In this document: one piece after another, positions 1 to 8,774 of the stretch
Layout: every line of letters starts with the position of its first letter
How positions within the stretch are numbered: the stretch's first letter is position 1
DNA from: Verrucomicrobiales bacterium
GTDB lineage: Bacteria; Verrucomicrobiota; Verrucomicrobiia; Limisphaerales; UBA11320
Length of the DNA stretch: 64,000 nt
Direction of reading: 5' to 3'
NCBI GenBank assembly: GCA_016793885.1
Contig: JAEUHE010000203.1
Span: forward strand, 1 to 64,000
Program-made: the position numbers and the translations under genes
Notes under the pieces: model-generated
The model's database searches: none
What the model was told of the DNA's origin: nothing
The model's input: the letters and a program-made list of their open reading frames with translations, nothing else

Positions 1-2
1 AG

Positions 3-161
3 GCGACGCGAGAACCATGGGATTGGGTATTCCAAACGAAAGGATTCTTTGAAGATTTCGATAGGAAGGACGAACAACAGAATGAGCGGAATAAGGGAAA
101 TGGAGTCGCACCCTCCACCCCGAAAGCCCCTTTTGTGAAGAAGGAGACGCGCTTCGGCTAA
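3..161 (+). CDS. C-terminal tail of an upstream protein, probably a CBASS CD-NTase (partial)
   Basis: An open frame enters from the left edge and stops with TAA directly before the ATG of the Cap2-like gene (TAAATG, no gap). The visible 52 residues are charged and flexible and end in KKETRFG. In type II CBASS the cGAS/DncV-like nucleotidyltransferase usually sits directly upstream of cap2 and has a disordered tail ending in Gly or Ala, which Cap2 conjugates to a target. The terminal Gly, the position and the abutting start all fit that role. No catalytic domain is visible, so the identity is inferred from context. An effector or another operon protein remains possible. Confidence 0.5.
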   Translation, partial: ATREPWDWVFQTKGFFEDFDRKDEQQNERNKGNGVAPSTPKAPFVKKETRFG

Positions 162-1907
162 ATGGCTTCGGTCTTCGAGCAACGGTTTGAATGGGCAGCG
201 GCCAAGGCAGCTCAACGACTCCTGGAACTCTTTCCGGAAGCAGGCGAGATCCACGTGGACGGTTACCCTCGCGCTTGGGAGATTGTGCTAGAGACAGGAA
301 TCGGAAATGTTGCAGCCGAGTTGCTTTTACTCGAGTCGTTTCCGTCGTCACTGCCGAAGATCCGCGTAAAGCCCATAAGCGACTTTCGATTCGTGATCCC
401 GCATGTCGAGGAGGACGGTAGCCTCTGCCTCACAACGAATGCTGCAGCCTCACAGATCTCAGCGCCCGAGGCAGCTATTGACCATGTAATCAACTATTCC
501 AAGACACTCCTAGAGTCTCCGAAAGACACCGACTTCGAGCAGGAATTTTTCAGCTATTGGAGAAGAAACGCGGGCGAAGGCGGTGATGTGTTAGTCCTCA
601 CACCCGATGCGGAGATACCCAAGCAAGCGTATTATCTACATGATGGCGCTCAGAGGATGATCGCGGAGGACAGGCTGAAGCTAAAAGAGTGGTGCAAAAG
701 AGCAGGCAAGCCCGAAACACCACTCCACGCCATAAAACGACTCAAACGGGTTGACCTGACCGACCGGTTGCTACCGCGGAAGTTCCCCAAGACTCTCGAG
801 GAGCTACTGCAGTTGCTAGAACCTGAGAATAGAACACTCACTGAATCGATCCGCTCGCATGTGACTCGGAAAACCGGAGAGTTCTTGATCCCCCTACGCA
901 TCCCAACATCCTCAGGGTTCATAGACGCCGCGGTGAGCTTTACTGCGAACGGGGGAAGCGGGAAGAAGGAGATCGTCAGAGGTTTTCGTAAAGGAACCGT
1001 GCCATGGGAAGTGCTGTCGCTCCGCGCGCCCAATGAAACAACCGAGCTCGCAGTCACTAGGCGGGGCGTCCAGTCAGTAAACCCACAACACATTCGAACA
1101 CGAGGAGGCAATGGGACCGATCTCTCCACCAAGCGAGTCGCTGTAGTTGGCTGCGGCTCTCTAGGCGGCTACGTAGCCCACATGCTAGCTCGGATGGGCG
1201 TCGGACATCTCCTCCTGATAGACAATGACACGCTCAGTTGGGACAACGCAGGGCGCCATGTTTTAGGTGGCCTGCAGGTTGGAACTAGGAAAGCAGAAGC
1301 GCTTCGAAAACTTCTTCAGATGGAGTCACCACACCTCGACATCGTTCATCTGAATTCGGACATCCGGAAGCTGCTTTCGATCACTCCCTCACAGCTAGAA
1401 GGGGTGGACCTGGTCGTTTCTACTATGGGTGTGTGGGAGGTAGAATACGATCTGAACTATTGGGCGCGCCGCACCGTCAATCCACTCCCTGTAGTCTTCG
1501 CATGGATAGAACAGCAGGGCCTTGCGGGTCACGCCTTGCTCGTACACCCGCTGGAAGGAGGATGCCTGGCCTGTGGCTGCAATGAGTGGGGTGAGTTCAA
1601 GCTCAGTGTCACGGACCCTGAGATCGTCAGCCAGGTTGCAGGCCGTGGATGCAGCGGTTTCTATCAACCTTACGGGGTAGCGGAGATGATGCCAACCGCC
1701 TCAATGACTGTAAAATTAGTCGCCGATACACTTGTTGCTCGTTGCAGGGAATCAGAGCTCCGTACTTACCTCGGTCCAAAGGAAGAATTTGACAGACATG
1801 GACTGATCGCGCGGTCTCCGTGGGACGCTATGATCCAAGCCTCACCCCACGGCAAGTTCCATAGCCAGTCGTGGGCTGTGGCGCGGGAGTGTTTAATCGG
1901 CCGTTAA
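162..1907 (+). CDS. cap2: Cap2-like E2-E1 fusion (ubiquitin-like conjugation enzyme of type II CBASS)
   Basis: 581 aa, the usual length for Cap2. Residues about 1-150 form an E2/UBC-like domain with the catalytic cysteine C89 in the context DGSLCL. A linker follows. Residues about 320-560 are a ThiF/E1 adenylation domain with the nucleotide loop VGCGSLGG (about 328-336), the acidic loop IDNDTLSWDNAGRH and cysteine-bearing segments CLACGC (about 470) and GRGCSGF (about 496), which include candidate E1 cysteines. In type II CBASS, Cap2 activates the C-terminus of the CD-NTase and conjugates it to cellular targets, priming the cyclase. It abuts the upstream tail ending in Gly and is followed 1 bp later by a JAB peptidase, the standard cap2-cap3 order. 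Base composition looks somewhat lower in GC than the genes after 6.5 kb, consistent with acquisition. Confidence 0.88.
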   Translation: MASVFEQRFEWAAAKAAQRLLELFPEAGEIHVDGYPRAWEIVLETGIGNVAAELLLLESFPSSLPKIRVKPISDFRFVIPHVEEDGSLCLTTNAAASQISAPEAAIDHVINYSKTLLESPKDTDFEQEFFSYWRRNAGEGGDVLVLTPDAEIPKQAYYLHDGAQRMIAEDRLKLKEWCKRAGKPETPLHAIKRLKRVDLTDRLLPRKFPKTLEELLQLLEPENRTLTESIRSHVTRKTGEFLIPLRIPTSSGFIDAAVSFTANGGSGKKEIVRGFRKGTVPWEVLSLRAPNETTELAVTRRGVQSVNPQHIRTRGGNGTDLSTKRVAVVGCGSLGGYVAHMLARMGVGHLLLIDNDTLSWDNAGRHVLGGLQVGTRKAEALRKLLQMESPHLDIVHLNSDIRKLLSITPSQLEGVDLVVSTMGVWEVEYDLNYWARRTVNPLPVVFAWIEQQGLAGHALLVHPLEGGCLACGCNEWGEFKLSVTDPEIVSQVAGRGCSGFYQPYGVAEMMPTASMTVKLVADTLVARCRESELRTYLGPKEEFDRHGLIARSPWDAMIQASPHGKFHSQSWAVARECLIGR

Positions 1908-1908
1908 A

Positions 1909-2442
1909 ATGGACTGGGAACGCGCAATCCAAGCAGGCATCGAGTTCCGAACAGGACCCGGGAATGAGATCCTTCGTATTGAGCCTCGAGCGCTTGCGAC
2001 ATTTGAACGTTACCGCCAACTCAGACCTACGGACCCAGAGGCTGGAGGGATGCTGCTAGCCAGCATCGAAACCAATTTCGTCCGCATCGCCCGGGCCACG
2101 GAGCCAGAAACACAAGACAAGCGGACCCGGTTGTCATTCCGGCCCGCCCTTGGACCTCAGCAACGCACCATCGACAGAGAGTTCAGCGCTGGGCTTCATT
2201 TTATCGGCGAATGGCACACGCACCCCGAACCATGCCCGGTGCCCTCACAAGTCGATGTTTGTTCCATGAACGACTGTTTTCGGTTATCCAAACATCAGCT
2301 CGCTGGTTTGGTAATGATTATTATCGGGACAGAGCGGTCTATGAAAGGTCTATGGATCAGTATCCACACCGACGACGCTTACCATCGACTCGTCACATCC
2401 GGTCCCATTACCCCTATCACACCAGAATCCTCCGAGGGCTAG
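1909..2442 (+). CDS. cap3: Cap3-like JAB/JAMM isopeptidase
   Basis: 177 aa, single JAB/MPN domain. The JAMM zinc motif is complete: GEWHTHPEPCPVPSQVD gives H103, H105, S113 and D116 in the form HxH-x7-SxxD. An upstream glutamate near residue 50-60 would serve as general base. In type II CBASS, Cap3 cleaves CD-NTase-target conjugates made by Cap2 and so counteracts priming. The gene starts 1 bp after cap2 ends and stops 3 bp before hsdR, so translation is probably coupled across the whole block. Eukaryote-like JAB peptidases also occur with other bacterial ubiquitin-like operons, but the E2-E1 fusion next door favours Cap3. Confidence 0.87.
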   Translation: MDWERAIQAGIEFRTGPGNEILRIEPRALATFERYRQLRPTDPEAGGMLLASIETNFVRIARATEPETQDKRTRLSFRPALGPQQRTIDREFSAGLHFIGEWHTHPEPCPVPSQVDVCSMNDCFRLSKHQLAGLVMIIIGTERSMKGLWISIHTDDAYHRLVTSGPITPITPESSEG

Positions 2443-2445
2443 ATC

Positions 2446-5400
2446 ATGTCCACCACTCCAAACTTTATCGAAGCCCTGATCAGCCAGATACCGGCGCTGC
2501 AGACGTTGCAACAACTGGGGTTCACCTATCTCACTCCTGAGGAATGCAACGAACAGCGGAGGAAGCGACTGGGGCGGGTGTTGCTGGAGGACATACTTGC
2601 AGGACAGCTCCGTCGCCTGAACAGAATCCACTTTAAGGGGCAAGAGTTGCCATTTTCGGAGGACAACATCGCCAAAGCTGTCGAAGTCTTACGGGATATC
2701 CCCTTCGAAGGCCTCGTGCGCACGAGTGAAAAAGTCTATGATTTGCTCACCCTAGGTAAAAGCCTCGACCAGACTATCGGTAGCGAGACGAAGGGATTCA
2801 CGGTCCGATACATCGACTGGCAGAACCCTCGCAACAACGTTTTCCACGTCACAGCCGAGTTTGAGGTAGAGCGGACGGGGAGCAAAGAGCCGCGTCGCCC
2901 GGATATCGTGTGCTTCGTGAACGGCATCCCGTTGGTGGTCATCGAGTGCAAGCGCCCAGACGAAAAGGATTCGCTGCAACAGGCCATGAACCAGCAGATC
3001 CGAAACTGGAAAGGGGACGAGATCCCCCAGCTCTTCCTCTACATCCAGCTCGTGGTGGCTTTGAACAAGAATGAGGCCAGTTTCGCTACCACCGGTGCGC
3101 CCCTGAAGTTCTGGGCCAAGTGGAAGGAAATGCAGGATGTCAAAGCCCAGGTCCGAGCGGTGGTGAACAGCCCCCTGCGCGCGGAGGACTACCGAAAACT
3201 CTTCACCGGCCCCTTTGCTCTGGCGCGGGAAACCTTTGAGCAACAGATGCTGCACGAGCGTGAGCCCACGGCGCAGGATTACTTACTCTGGTCGCTCTGT
3301 CGGCCGGAACGGCTCATTGAGTTAGCCCGGCAGTTCATCCTCTATGACGAAGGCGGTGCAGTGAAAAAAATCGCCCGCTACCAGCAATACTTCGCCATCA
3401 AGGCCACGCTGGAACGGGTGCGGCAACGGGATGCTCAGGGACGGCGCAAAGGCGGAGTCATCTGGCAGACCCAGGGAAGCGGGAAGTCACTAGCAATGGT
3501 GCTCCTTGGAAAGGCGCTGGCCATGGAGCCGTCCATCCCCAACCCGCGGATCGTGATCGTTACGGATCGCATCGACCTCGACGAGCAGATCACCAAGACC
3601 TTTCATCAATGTGGCAAGGAGCCTCAACAGGCGAAGACCGGGGCGCACTTGATCGAACTGCTCAAAGACGAGCGAGTGAGTGTCATCACTACAGTGCTGT
3701 TCAAGTTCGAGACGGCTGCCAAGGCCGCACGCGAGCTGCATCGCCTCAAAGATGACATCTTTGTGCTCGTGGACGAAAGCCATCGAAGTCAATACGGGGA
3801 CGCGAACATCCAGATGCAGAAGGCGCTGCCGAACGCATGCTACATCGGGTTCACCGGCACGCCGCTGATGAAGGCGGAGAAAAGCACGGCCACCAAGTTC
3901 GGTGGATTCATTGAGCCAGCCTATACCATCCGCGACGCGGTGGCAGATCAAGCGGTGGTTCCACTGCTCTACGAGGGCCGTCACATCGTGCAGAAGGTGA
4001 ATCAGAAACCAGTGGACGCGATGTTTGAGGCCATGAGCGAGGGCTTGACCCACGAACAGAAGGCCGATCTGAAGCGAAAGTTCTCAGCCCGCGACGAGAT
4101 TAACTGCCTCCAAAGCCGCCTCTACCTAATCGCGTGGGATGTGTCCCAACATTTCTCGAAGCAGTGGAAAGGAACGGGCTTCAAGGGTCAGATCACGGCA
4201 CCAGGCAAGAAGGAAGCGCTGTTGTTGAAGGCATACTTTGACCAGTTCGGCAAGGTGAGCACCGAGGTCATTATCTCCGGTCCTGGCGAGATCGAGAATC
4301 CTGAGGATCATTCAACGGCGGAAAAGGAAGAGAGCGTGGAAGTGTTCTGGAAAGCCATGATGACGAAGTATGGCACCGAGAAGGAATACAATCGCCGCAT
4401 CATCGACGCGTTCAAAAAGGCGGAAGATCCTGAGATCCTCATCGTGGTGGACAAGTTACTCACAGGGTTCGATGCCCCGCGCAACGTGGTGCTCTACATC
4501 GCTCGCAGTCTGAGTGGCCATACCCTTCTCCAAGCTATCGCCCGCGTCAACCGACTGCATCCTGGGAAGGATTACGGCTACATCATCGACTACTACGGCG
4601 TAGTTACCGAACTATACGATGCCCTGGAGCTTTACAGCAGCTTGGAGGGCAAATTCGATGCCGAAGATCTGGAAGGCACCCTCACGAATATCGCCGATGA
4701 GATCAAGACTCTCCCCTCACTGCACGACGCTCTGTGGGATCTCTTCAAGGCAGTGAAGAACAAGAGTGACGAAGAATCCTTTGAGTTGGCCCTGGAGCCA
4801 AAGGAACATCGGGAGGATTTCTATACCCGACTGTGGCGCTTCAGCCGTGTGCTGAGGATGGCCTGTTCCAGTATTCACTGGGTGACTGCCACGCCAGCGG
4901 AGCAAGCGCAGAGATACAAGAGTGACGCGGCCTTCTTCCAGAAACTGCGCGCCAGCGTGAAACTCCGTTATGCGGAGGAGATCGACTACCGCGACTATGA
5001 GAAGCAGATCCAGAAAATGCTGAACACCTACGTTCAGGCGGAAGAAGTCATCCAGGTAGTGGAACCGGTAAATATCTTCCAACGGGAAGCCTTCGCGGCC
5101 GAAGTAGACAAGGCGAAGTCTCCTCGTGCCAAGGCGGACACCATCGCCAACCGCACCAAGAAAACCATTACGGAGAAAATGGAGGAGGATCCGTTCTTCT
5201 ATCGCAAACTATCCGCCCTGCTTCAACAAGCCATTGAGGACTACAAGGCCGAACGGATCAGCGAGGCCCAATACCTCGAGAAAGTAACCGCGGTCATGGA
5301 ACAGGTACGGGTTGGCACCCGTGAAGGCATCCCATCCGTGCTCCACCAAAGCGACTTAGCCAGGGCCTATTTCGGCGCCCTGAAAGAACACATGATGGAC

Positions 5401-5709
5401 GGATCGAGCGGGGAAGATGCCCTCCGGGAGACCGCTCCTCCTTACCGCGCAAACGCTGATCGCGAGAAGACCGCTAACGTTCCAAGTGAGTTTCTCGCTG
5501 ACTTAGCCTGCAAGATTGAGGGGAGAATCAACGAGCATGCAGTCGTCCGGTGGCGCGACAGCCAGGATGCTCAGAACCGGATGCGCAATGACTTGGATGA
5601 CCTCCTCTTTCAAGCGCAACAGGAACGCGGTTTGAATCTGTCCTACTCTCAGATGGATGCCATTATCGAAGCCATTCTCCGGATCTCACGGAACCGGTCG
5701 GATGTCTGA
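2446..5709 (+). CDS. hsdR: Type I restriction enzyme, R (HsdR) subunit
   Basis: 1087 aa, normal for HsdR. The N-terminal nuclease has a PD-(D/E)xK core: D153 in RRPDIVCF, then E167 and K169 in VVIECKRP. The SF2 motor has Walker A QGSGKS (about 340-350), a DEAD-box variant DESH (about 443), GFTGTPL, and motif VI-like LLQAIARVNRLHPGKDYG. A helical C-terminal region follows. It would translocate DNA and cut unmethylated DNA together with HsdM and HsdS, neither of which is in the window. It begins 3 bp after cap3 and ends overlapping the YgjP-like gene by 8 bp. HsdR following a CBASS tail at this spacing suggests the two systems share a transcript. Confidence 0.95.
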   Translation: MSTTPNFIEALISQIPALQTLQQLGFTYLTPEECNEQRRKRLGRVLLEDILAGQLRRLNRIHFKGQELPFSEDNIAKAVEVLRDIPFEGLVRTSEKVYDLLTLGKSLDQTIGSETKGFTVRYIDWQNPRNNVFHVTAEFEVERTGSKEPRRPDIVCFVNGIPLVVIECKRPDEKDSLQQAMNQQIRNWKGDEIPQLFLYIQLVVALNKNEASFATTGAPLKFWAKWKEMQDVKAQVRAVVNSPLRAEDYRKLFTGPFALARETFEQQMLHEREPTAQDYLLWSLCRPERLIELARQFILYDEGGAVKKIARYQQYFAIKATLERVRQRDAQGRRKGGVIWQTQGSGKSLAMVLLGKALAMEPSIPNPRIVIVTDRIDLDEQITKTFHQCGKEPQQAKTGAHLIELLKDERVSVITTVLFKFETAAKAARELHRLKDDIFVLVDESHRSQYGDANIQMQKALPNACYIGFTGTPLMKAEKSTATKFGGFIEPAYTIRDAVADQAVVPLLYEGRHIVQKVNQKPVDAMFEAMSEGLTHEQKADLKRKFSARDEINCLQSRLYLIAWDVSQHFSKQWKGTGFKGQITAPGKKEALLLKAYFDQFGKVSTEVIISGPGEIENPEDHSTAEKEESVEVFWKAMMTKYGTEKEYNRRIIDAFKKAEDPEILIVVDKLLTGFDAPRNVVLYIARSLSGHTLLQAIARVNRLHPGKDYGYIIDYYGVVTELYDALELYSSLEGKFDAEDLEGTLTNIADEIKTLPSLHDALWDLFKAVKNKSDEESFELALEPKEHREDFYTRLWRFSRVLRMACSSIHWVTATPAEQAQRYKSDAAFFQKLRASVKLRYAEEIDYRDYEKQIQKMLNTYVQAEEVIQVVEPVNIFQREAFAAEVDKAKSPRAKADTIANRTKKTITEKMEEDPFFYRKLSALLQQAIEDYKAERISEAQYLEKVTAVMEQVRVGTREGIPSVLHQSDLARAYFGALKEHMMDGSSGEDALRETAPPYRANADREKTANVPSEFLADLACKIEGRINEHAVVRWRDSQDAQNRMRNDLDDLLFQAQQERGLNLSYSQMDAIIEAILRISRNRSDV

Positions 5710-6403
5710 ATCTTCGACCATCTCAACCGCTGTGGGTGAGTGCCGGCTGCGGCGGTCAAATCGACGCACTTTGGCGATCAGCGTACATCCCGATGGCACC
5801 GTCGAGCTGGCAGCTCCCAAAATGGCAGCAGTTGACGCCATCACCGCCAAAGTCGCCAAAAGGTCGGGTTGGATCAGGCTCCAGCGACAACGGTTCGCAG
5901 AGATGAATCGGGATCGCCTACCGCTTCGATATGTCAGTGGAGCCAGTCATCGCTACCTCGGCCGACAATACCGGCTCAAAGTCCGGAAGGCAGAGCCGAC
6001 GGAAGTTCGCTTGGTCGGCGGGTATTTCTTGATCAACGCCAAGTCTGACGATCAGGACGAAGTGAGAGCCTTGTTGGAGCGATGGTTCCGTAAACACGCT
6101 CAAGCTCTCTTCGCGCAACGGTTATCCCAGTGGTCCGAATGGTGCCGGGCTCGAAAACTGCCGGAACCCCGCCTGAGCCTGCTCAAAATGCCCAAGCGAT
6201 GGGGTAGCGCCCAGCGAGATGGTCGAATCCGGCTCAATCCGGAACTGGTCCGGATGCCCTCCATCTGCATCGACTACGTCGTGGCTCACGAAATCTGTCA
6301 CCTTCGATTTCCCACCCATGACCCAAGGTTCTACCGTCAACTCTCGGAGTTGATGCCGGACTGGCGAAAGATAAAGGCGCGGCTGGAATCCGAACCGCTT
6401 TAA
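5702..6403 (+). CDS. YgjP-like zinc metallopeptidase domain protein (DUF45)
   Basis: 233 aa from the ATG at 5702, which overlaps the hsdR stop by 8 bp. This start is preferred to an in-frame one at 5657 because it gives the usual coupled overlap. The C-terminal zincin motif VVAHEICHLRFPTHDPRF contains HExxH, preceded by the family block RWGSAQRDGRIRLNPELV. YgjP/DUF45 proteins are known to be encoded with type I restriction genes, often directly after hsdR. Their substrate is not established; control of restriction or processing of a subunit is a guess. This is the last gene of the defence block, followed by about 150 bp without a gene. Confidence 0.88.
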   Translation: MSESSTISTAVGECRLRRSNRRTLAISVHPDGTVELAAPKMAAVDAITAKVAKRSGWIRLQRQRFAEMNRDRLPLRYVSGASHRYLGRQYRLKVRKAEPTEVRLVGGYFLINAKSDDQDEVRALLERWFRKHAQALFAQRLSQWSEWCRARKLPEPRLSLLKMPKRWGSAQRDGRIRLNPELVRMPSICIDYVVAHEICHLRFPTHDPRFYRQLSELMPDWRKIKARLESEPL

Positions 6404-6550
6404 GGTGGGGTGTTTTGTCCTCGGGCCAGGAATGGAAACCGTGGTGACCAGAGCTATCAACTCCTTGGTAAGGCTCAACTTGCGGGCTCAGCCAGCCGAT
6501 AGTCTAAGGTAGGGCACGCGGGCCTTCCCGTCGTCGGGAGGCAAAGACGC

Positions 6551-7273
6551 GTGCTCCATCGCAATCGGATCGAGACAACGACAAGCAAACCGGATATCCA
6601 GGTGAACCCTCTGCAATGGATCGTCACCAACGCCACGCATCGAGGTATCGGCCGCACGCTGACCGTCGGACTCAGCTACGCCGAGGACTATCTCTTTGAT
6701 TGGCGCAATGGCACCGATACGGTGCGTCGAGTCGAAGTCGGAACTCTGGACTTTTCTTCCAATAACAAAGCTCAGGCCAAAACCTACGGAGCCACCAAAG
6801 CTCGGCCGTTTCTCAAGCTCCTGCAAATTCTCGATCTTCCGCGCGACGCCACCTTCGTCGACATCGGATCCGGCAAAGGCAGGGTGCTCATGCTCGCCGC
6901 TCAGGCGGGATTTCAGCGCGTCGTGGGCATCGATTTCTCCCCCCAGCTCTGCGAGATCGCCACGCAGAACATCGCCGCGTTCCGAAAGCACACCGGCGTT
7001 CAGGCCCAGATCGACATCCTTCAGGCAGACGCCACGGCGTATGAGTTCACTCCTGACCAACAGGTGTTTTTCATGTTCGATCCGTTTCTCCCAGCAGTGG
7101 TGAAACAAGTGATCAGCAACCTGGGCCGTTCGATCGAAGACTCCCCCCGGAAATGCTGGCTGATCTACCTAGCACCCAAATACCACTCGGCCATCGCCGA
7201 AACCAAGGTCTTCCCCGAGCCTCACGACTTCACCCTCTTTGGTGCCGACTACAAGGTCTACACCACCGCCTAG
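6551..7273 (+). CDS. Class I SAM-dependent methyltransferase
   Basis: 240 aa from a GTG start; another in-frame GTG lies at 6602 and the true start is uncertain. Motif I is clear: TFVDIGSGKGRVLMLAA (about 97-113), followed by the acidic end of strand 2 VVGIDFS and later an FMFDPF motif in the motif IV position. A conserved ATKARPF segment precedes the Rossmann domain. The substrate cannot be told. It lies 63 bp upstream of the ketoacyl synthase homologue on the same strand and may be the first gene of the acyl cluster, or a stand-alone enzyme between the defence island and the cluster. Confidence 0.8.
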   Translation: MLHRNRIETTTSKPDIQVNPLQWIVTNATHRGIGRTLTVGLSYAEDYLFDWRNGTDTVRRVEVGTLDFSSNNKAQAKTYGATKARPFLKLLQILDLPRDATFVDIGSGKGRVLMLAAQAGFQRVVGIDFSPQLCEIATQNIAAFRKHTGVQAQIDILQADATAYEFTPDQQVFFMFDPFLPAVVKQVISNLGRSIEDSPRKCWLIYLAPKYHSAIAETKVFPEPHDFTLFGADYKVYTTA

Positions 7274-7336
7274 CCGAGGTATGCCTCCCATCGCTGCATC
7301 ACTCCGCTTCGACCAGCCAACCTCATTCAACGCCCC

Positions 7337-8371
7337 ATGGCCATCAGTCACCTGATTCCCCCTCAACTTCGCGGTATCGTTTCGAGCGTGCCTAAACGTC
7401 GGTTCGATAACCTCGCCGATACCGTGCAATTTCCTAAAGAGGATGTGGAGAAGGTGGTGCGCATGGCCGGAGTCAAAGCGCGCCGGGTAGCCGATGATGA
7501 GACGTGCAGCAGCGATCTGTGTCGCGTCGCCGCCACGGAATTACTCCAGCAGCTGGGCTGGAGCCCGGATTCCATCGATGGGCTCATCTTCGTGACCCAA
7601 AGCCCCGATTACTTTCTCCCTTCCACCGCCTGCCTGCTTCATCGTGCGCTCGGGCTCTCGCCACACTGTGCCGCGTTTGACCTGGGATTGGGCTGCTCGG
7701 GCTATCCCTACGGGCTCTCGCTCGCCACGATGATGCTGCAGTCCTCCGGCTACCGCCGCCTGCTCCTGCTTCACGGCGAAACTCCCACGCGCTTCTCGGA
7801 TCAAGGCGACCGATCCGTAGCTCTGCTGTTCGGCGATGCCGGTTCCGCCACCGCTCTCGAGGCCGACCCTGAGGCCGCCCAACGAAGTCGGTGGACCTTT
7901 GATCTCCAAACCGACGGCACCGGCTCCGAGGATCTCATTATCCGCGGGGGTGGCTATCGCAAACGGTTCCCCACCGATCCGCGCGACTGTTTCGTCAACA
8001 TGAACGGAGCCAACGTGTTCAACTTTACGATCAAGCGCATCCCCGCACTCATCCAATCGACCCTCGCAGCCGCGCAGCGTTCCAAGGCCGAGGTGGATTA
8101 CTTCATCTTCCATCAGTCCAATCAGTTCATCATCAAACACCTCGCCAAGAAGGAAGGCCTCCCTGAGTCCAAATTGCCGCTCACCCTGGGAGAATTTGGC
8201 AGCGTGGGAGGTCCCTCCATCCCACTCACACTAACCCAGGGGGGCTTGCAGCGCCCTCCCGACCGCTCGTTGAGCCTGCTGCTACTGGGCTACGGAGTGG
8301 GGCTCTCCTGGGGATCCGCCCTGATCGACCTCGCCCCGACGACTCATCTGGGCCATGTCGAGTACCCCTAG
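7337..8371 (+). CDS. 3-oxoacyl-ACP synthase III (FabH)-like protein
   Basis: 344 aa, thiolase fold. The nucleophile is C120 in LGLGCSGYPYGL and the catalytic histidine is H259 in FIFHQSNQF. The third residue, Asn in canonical FabH (GNTSAASIPL), appears to be Ser here (S289 in EFGSVGGPSIPL). This suggests altered decarboxylating chemistry, for example acyl transfer or condensation with a non-malonyl partner. FabH-like proteins of this kind occur in surface-polysaccharide and small secondary-metabolite loci beside stand-alone carrier proteins, as here. Acyl substrate unknown. A 400 bp gap separates it from the first carrier protein gene. Confidence 0.85.
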   Translation: MAISHLIPPQLRGIVSSVPKRRFDNLADTVQFPKEDVEKVVRMAGVKARRVADDETCSSDLCRVAATELLQQLGWSPDSIDGLIFVTQSPDYFLPSTACLLHRALGLSPHCAAFDLGLGCSGYPYGLSLATMMLQSSGYRRLLLLHGETPTRFSDQGDRSVALLFGDAGSATALEADPEAAQRSRWTFDLQTDGTGSEDLIIRGGGYRKRFPTDPRDCFVNMNGANVFNFTIKRIPALIQSTLAAAQRSKAEVDYFIFHQSNQFIIKHLAKKEGLPESKLPLTLGEFGSVGGPSIPLTLTQGGLQRPPDRSLSLLLLGYGVGLSWGSALIDLAPTTHLGHVEYP

Positions 8372-8774
8372 CAGCCTGTCGGACTTGTCCACAAGGGAAG
8401 ATAGTCCGGCGGGGCGATTGACCTTATTTTCCGACCCCCGGGGGGTCATAGAGATTAGCCGGGTGATCGACGATCCCCGGAATCGATCCCCTAGATGGCA
8501 GAGCATCGCGCAGCGATGCCACGTCCGGCGGAGAGAAGGGTGGCCCCCCAATCGAAGGGGGAGTGTGAACTCACGCTCAAGGATGTCACAAAGCCTTCTC
8601 AATCCGTGTCATCCGTTCAATCCGTAGTCCCTCCATTCCCGGATTTAGGCTAAACCCGACGGCGATCGCTCCGATCAATCATTAGCCGCTGATTTCGGCG
8701 ATCAGGGTGGGAATGTGTCCCCTGCCCTCAGAGTGTCTCGGTTCGTCGAAGTCGAATGCGGCCCAAATCGCCGT
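8372..8774. other. 403 bp intergenic region with a short palindrome
   Basis: No convincing reading frame. It contains the palindromic unit at 8501-8523 (GCATCGC and GCGATGC arms) that recurs near 52.9 kb. Runs such as the CCCCCGGGGGG stretch near 8437-8447 and an inverted CCCCCAATCGAAGGGGG near 8545 could form small hairpins. No promoter was convincing. Confidence 0.5.
8501..8523. repeat. Short palindromic repeat, copy A
   Basis: GAGCATCGCGCAGCGATGCC followed by ACG; GCATCGC pairs with GCGATGC. The same 23 bases with one change occur at 52930-52952, also between genes. Confidence 0.6.
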
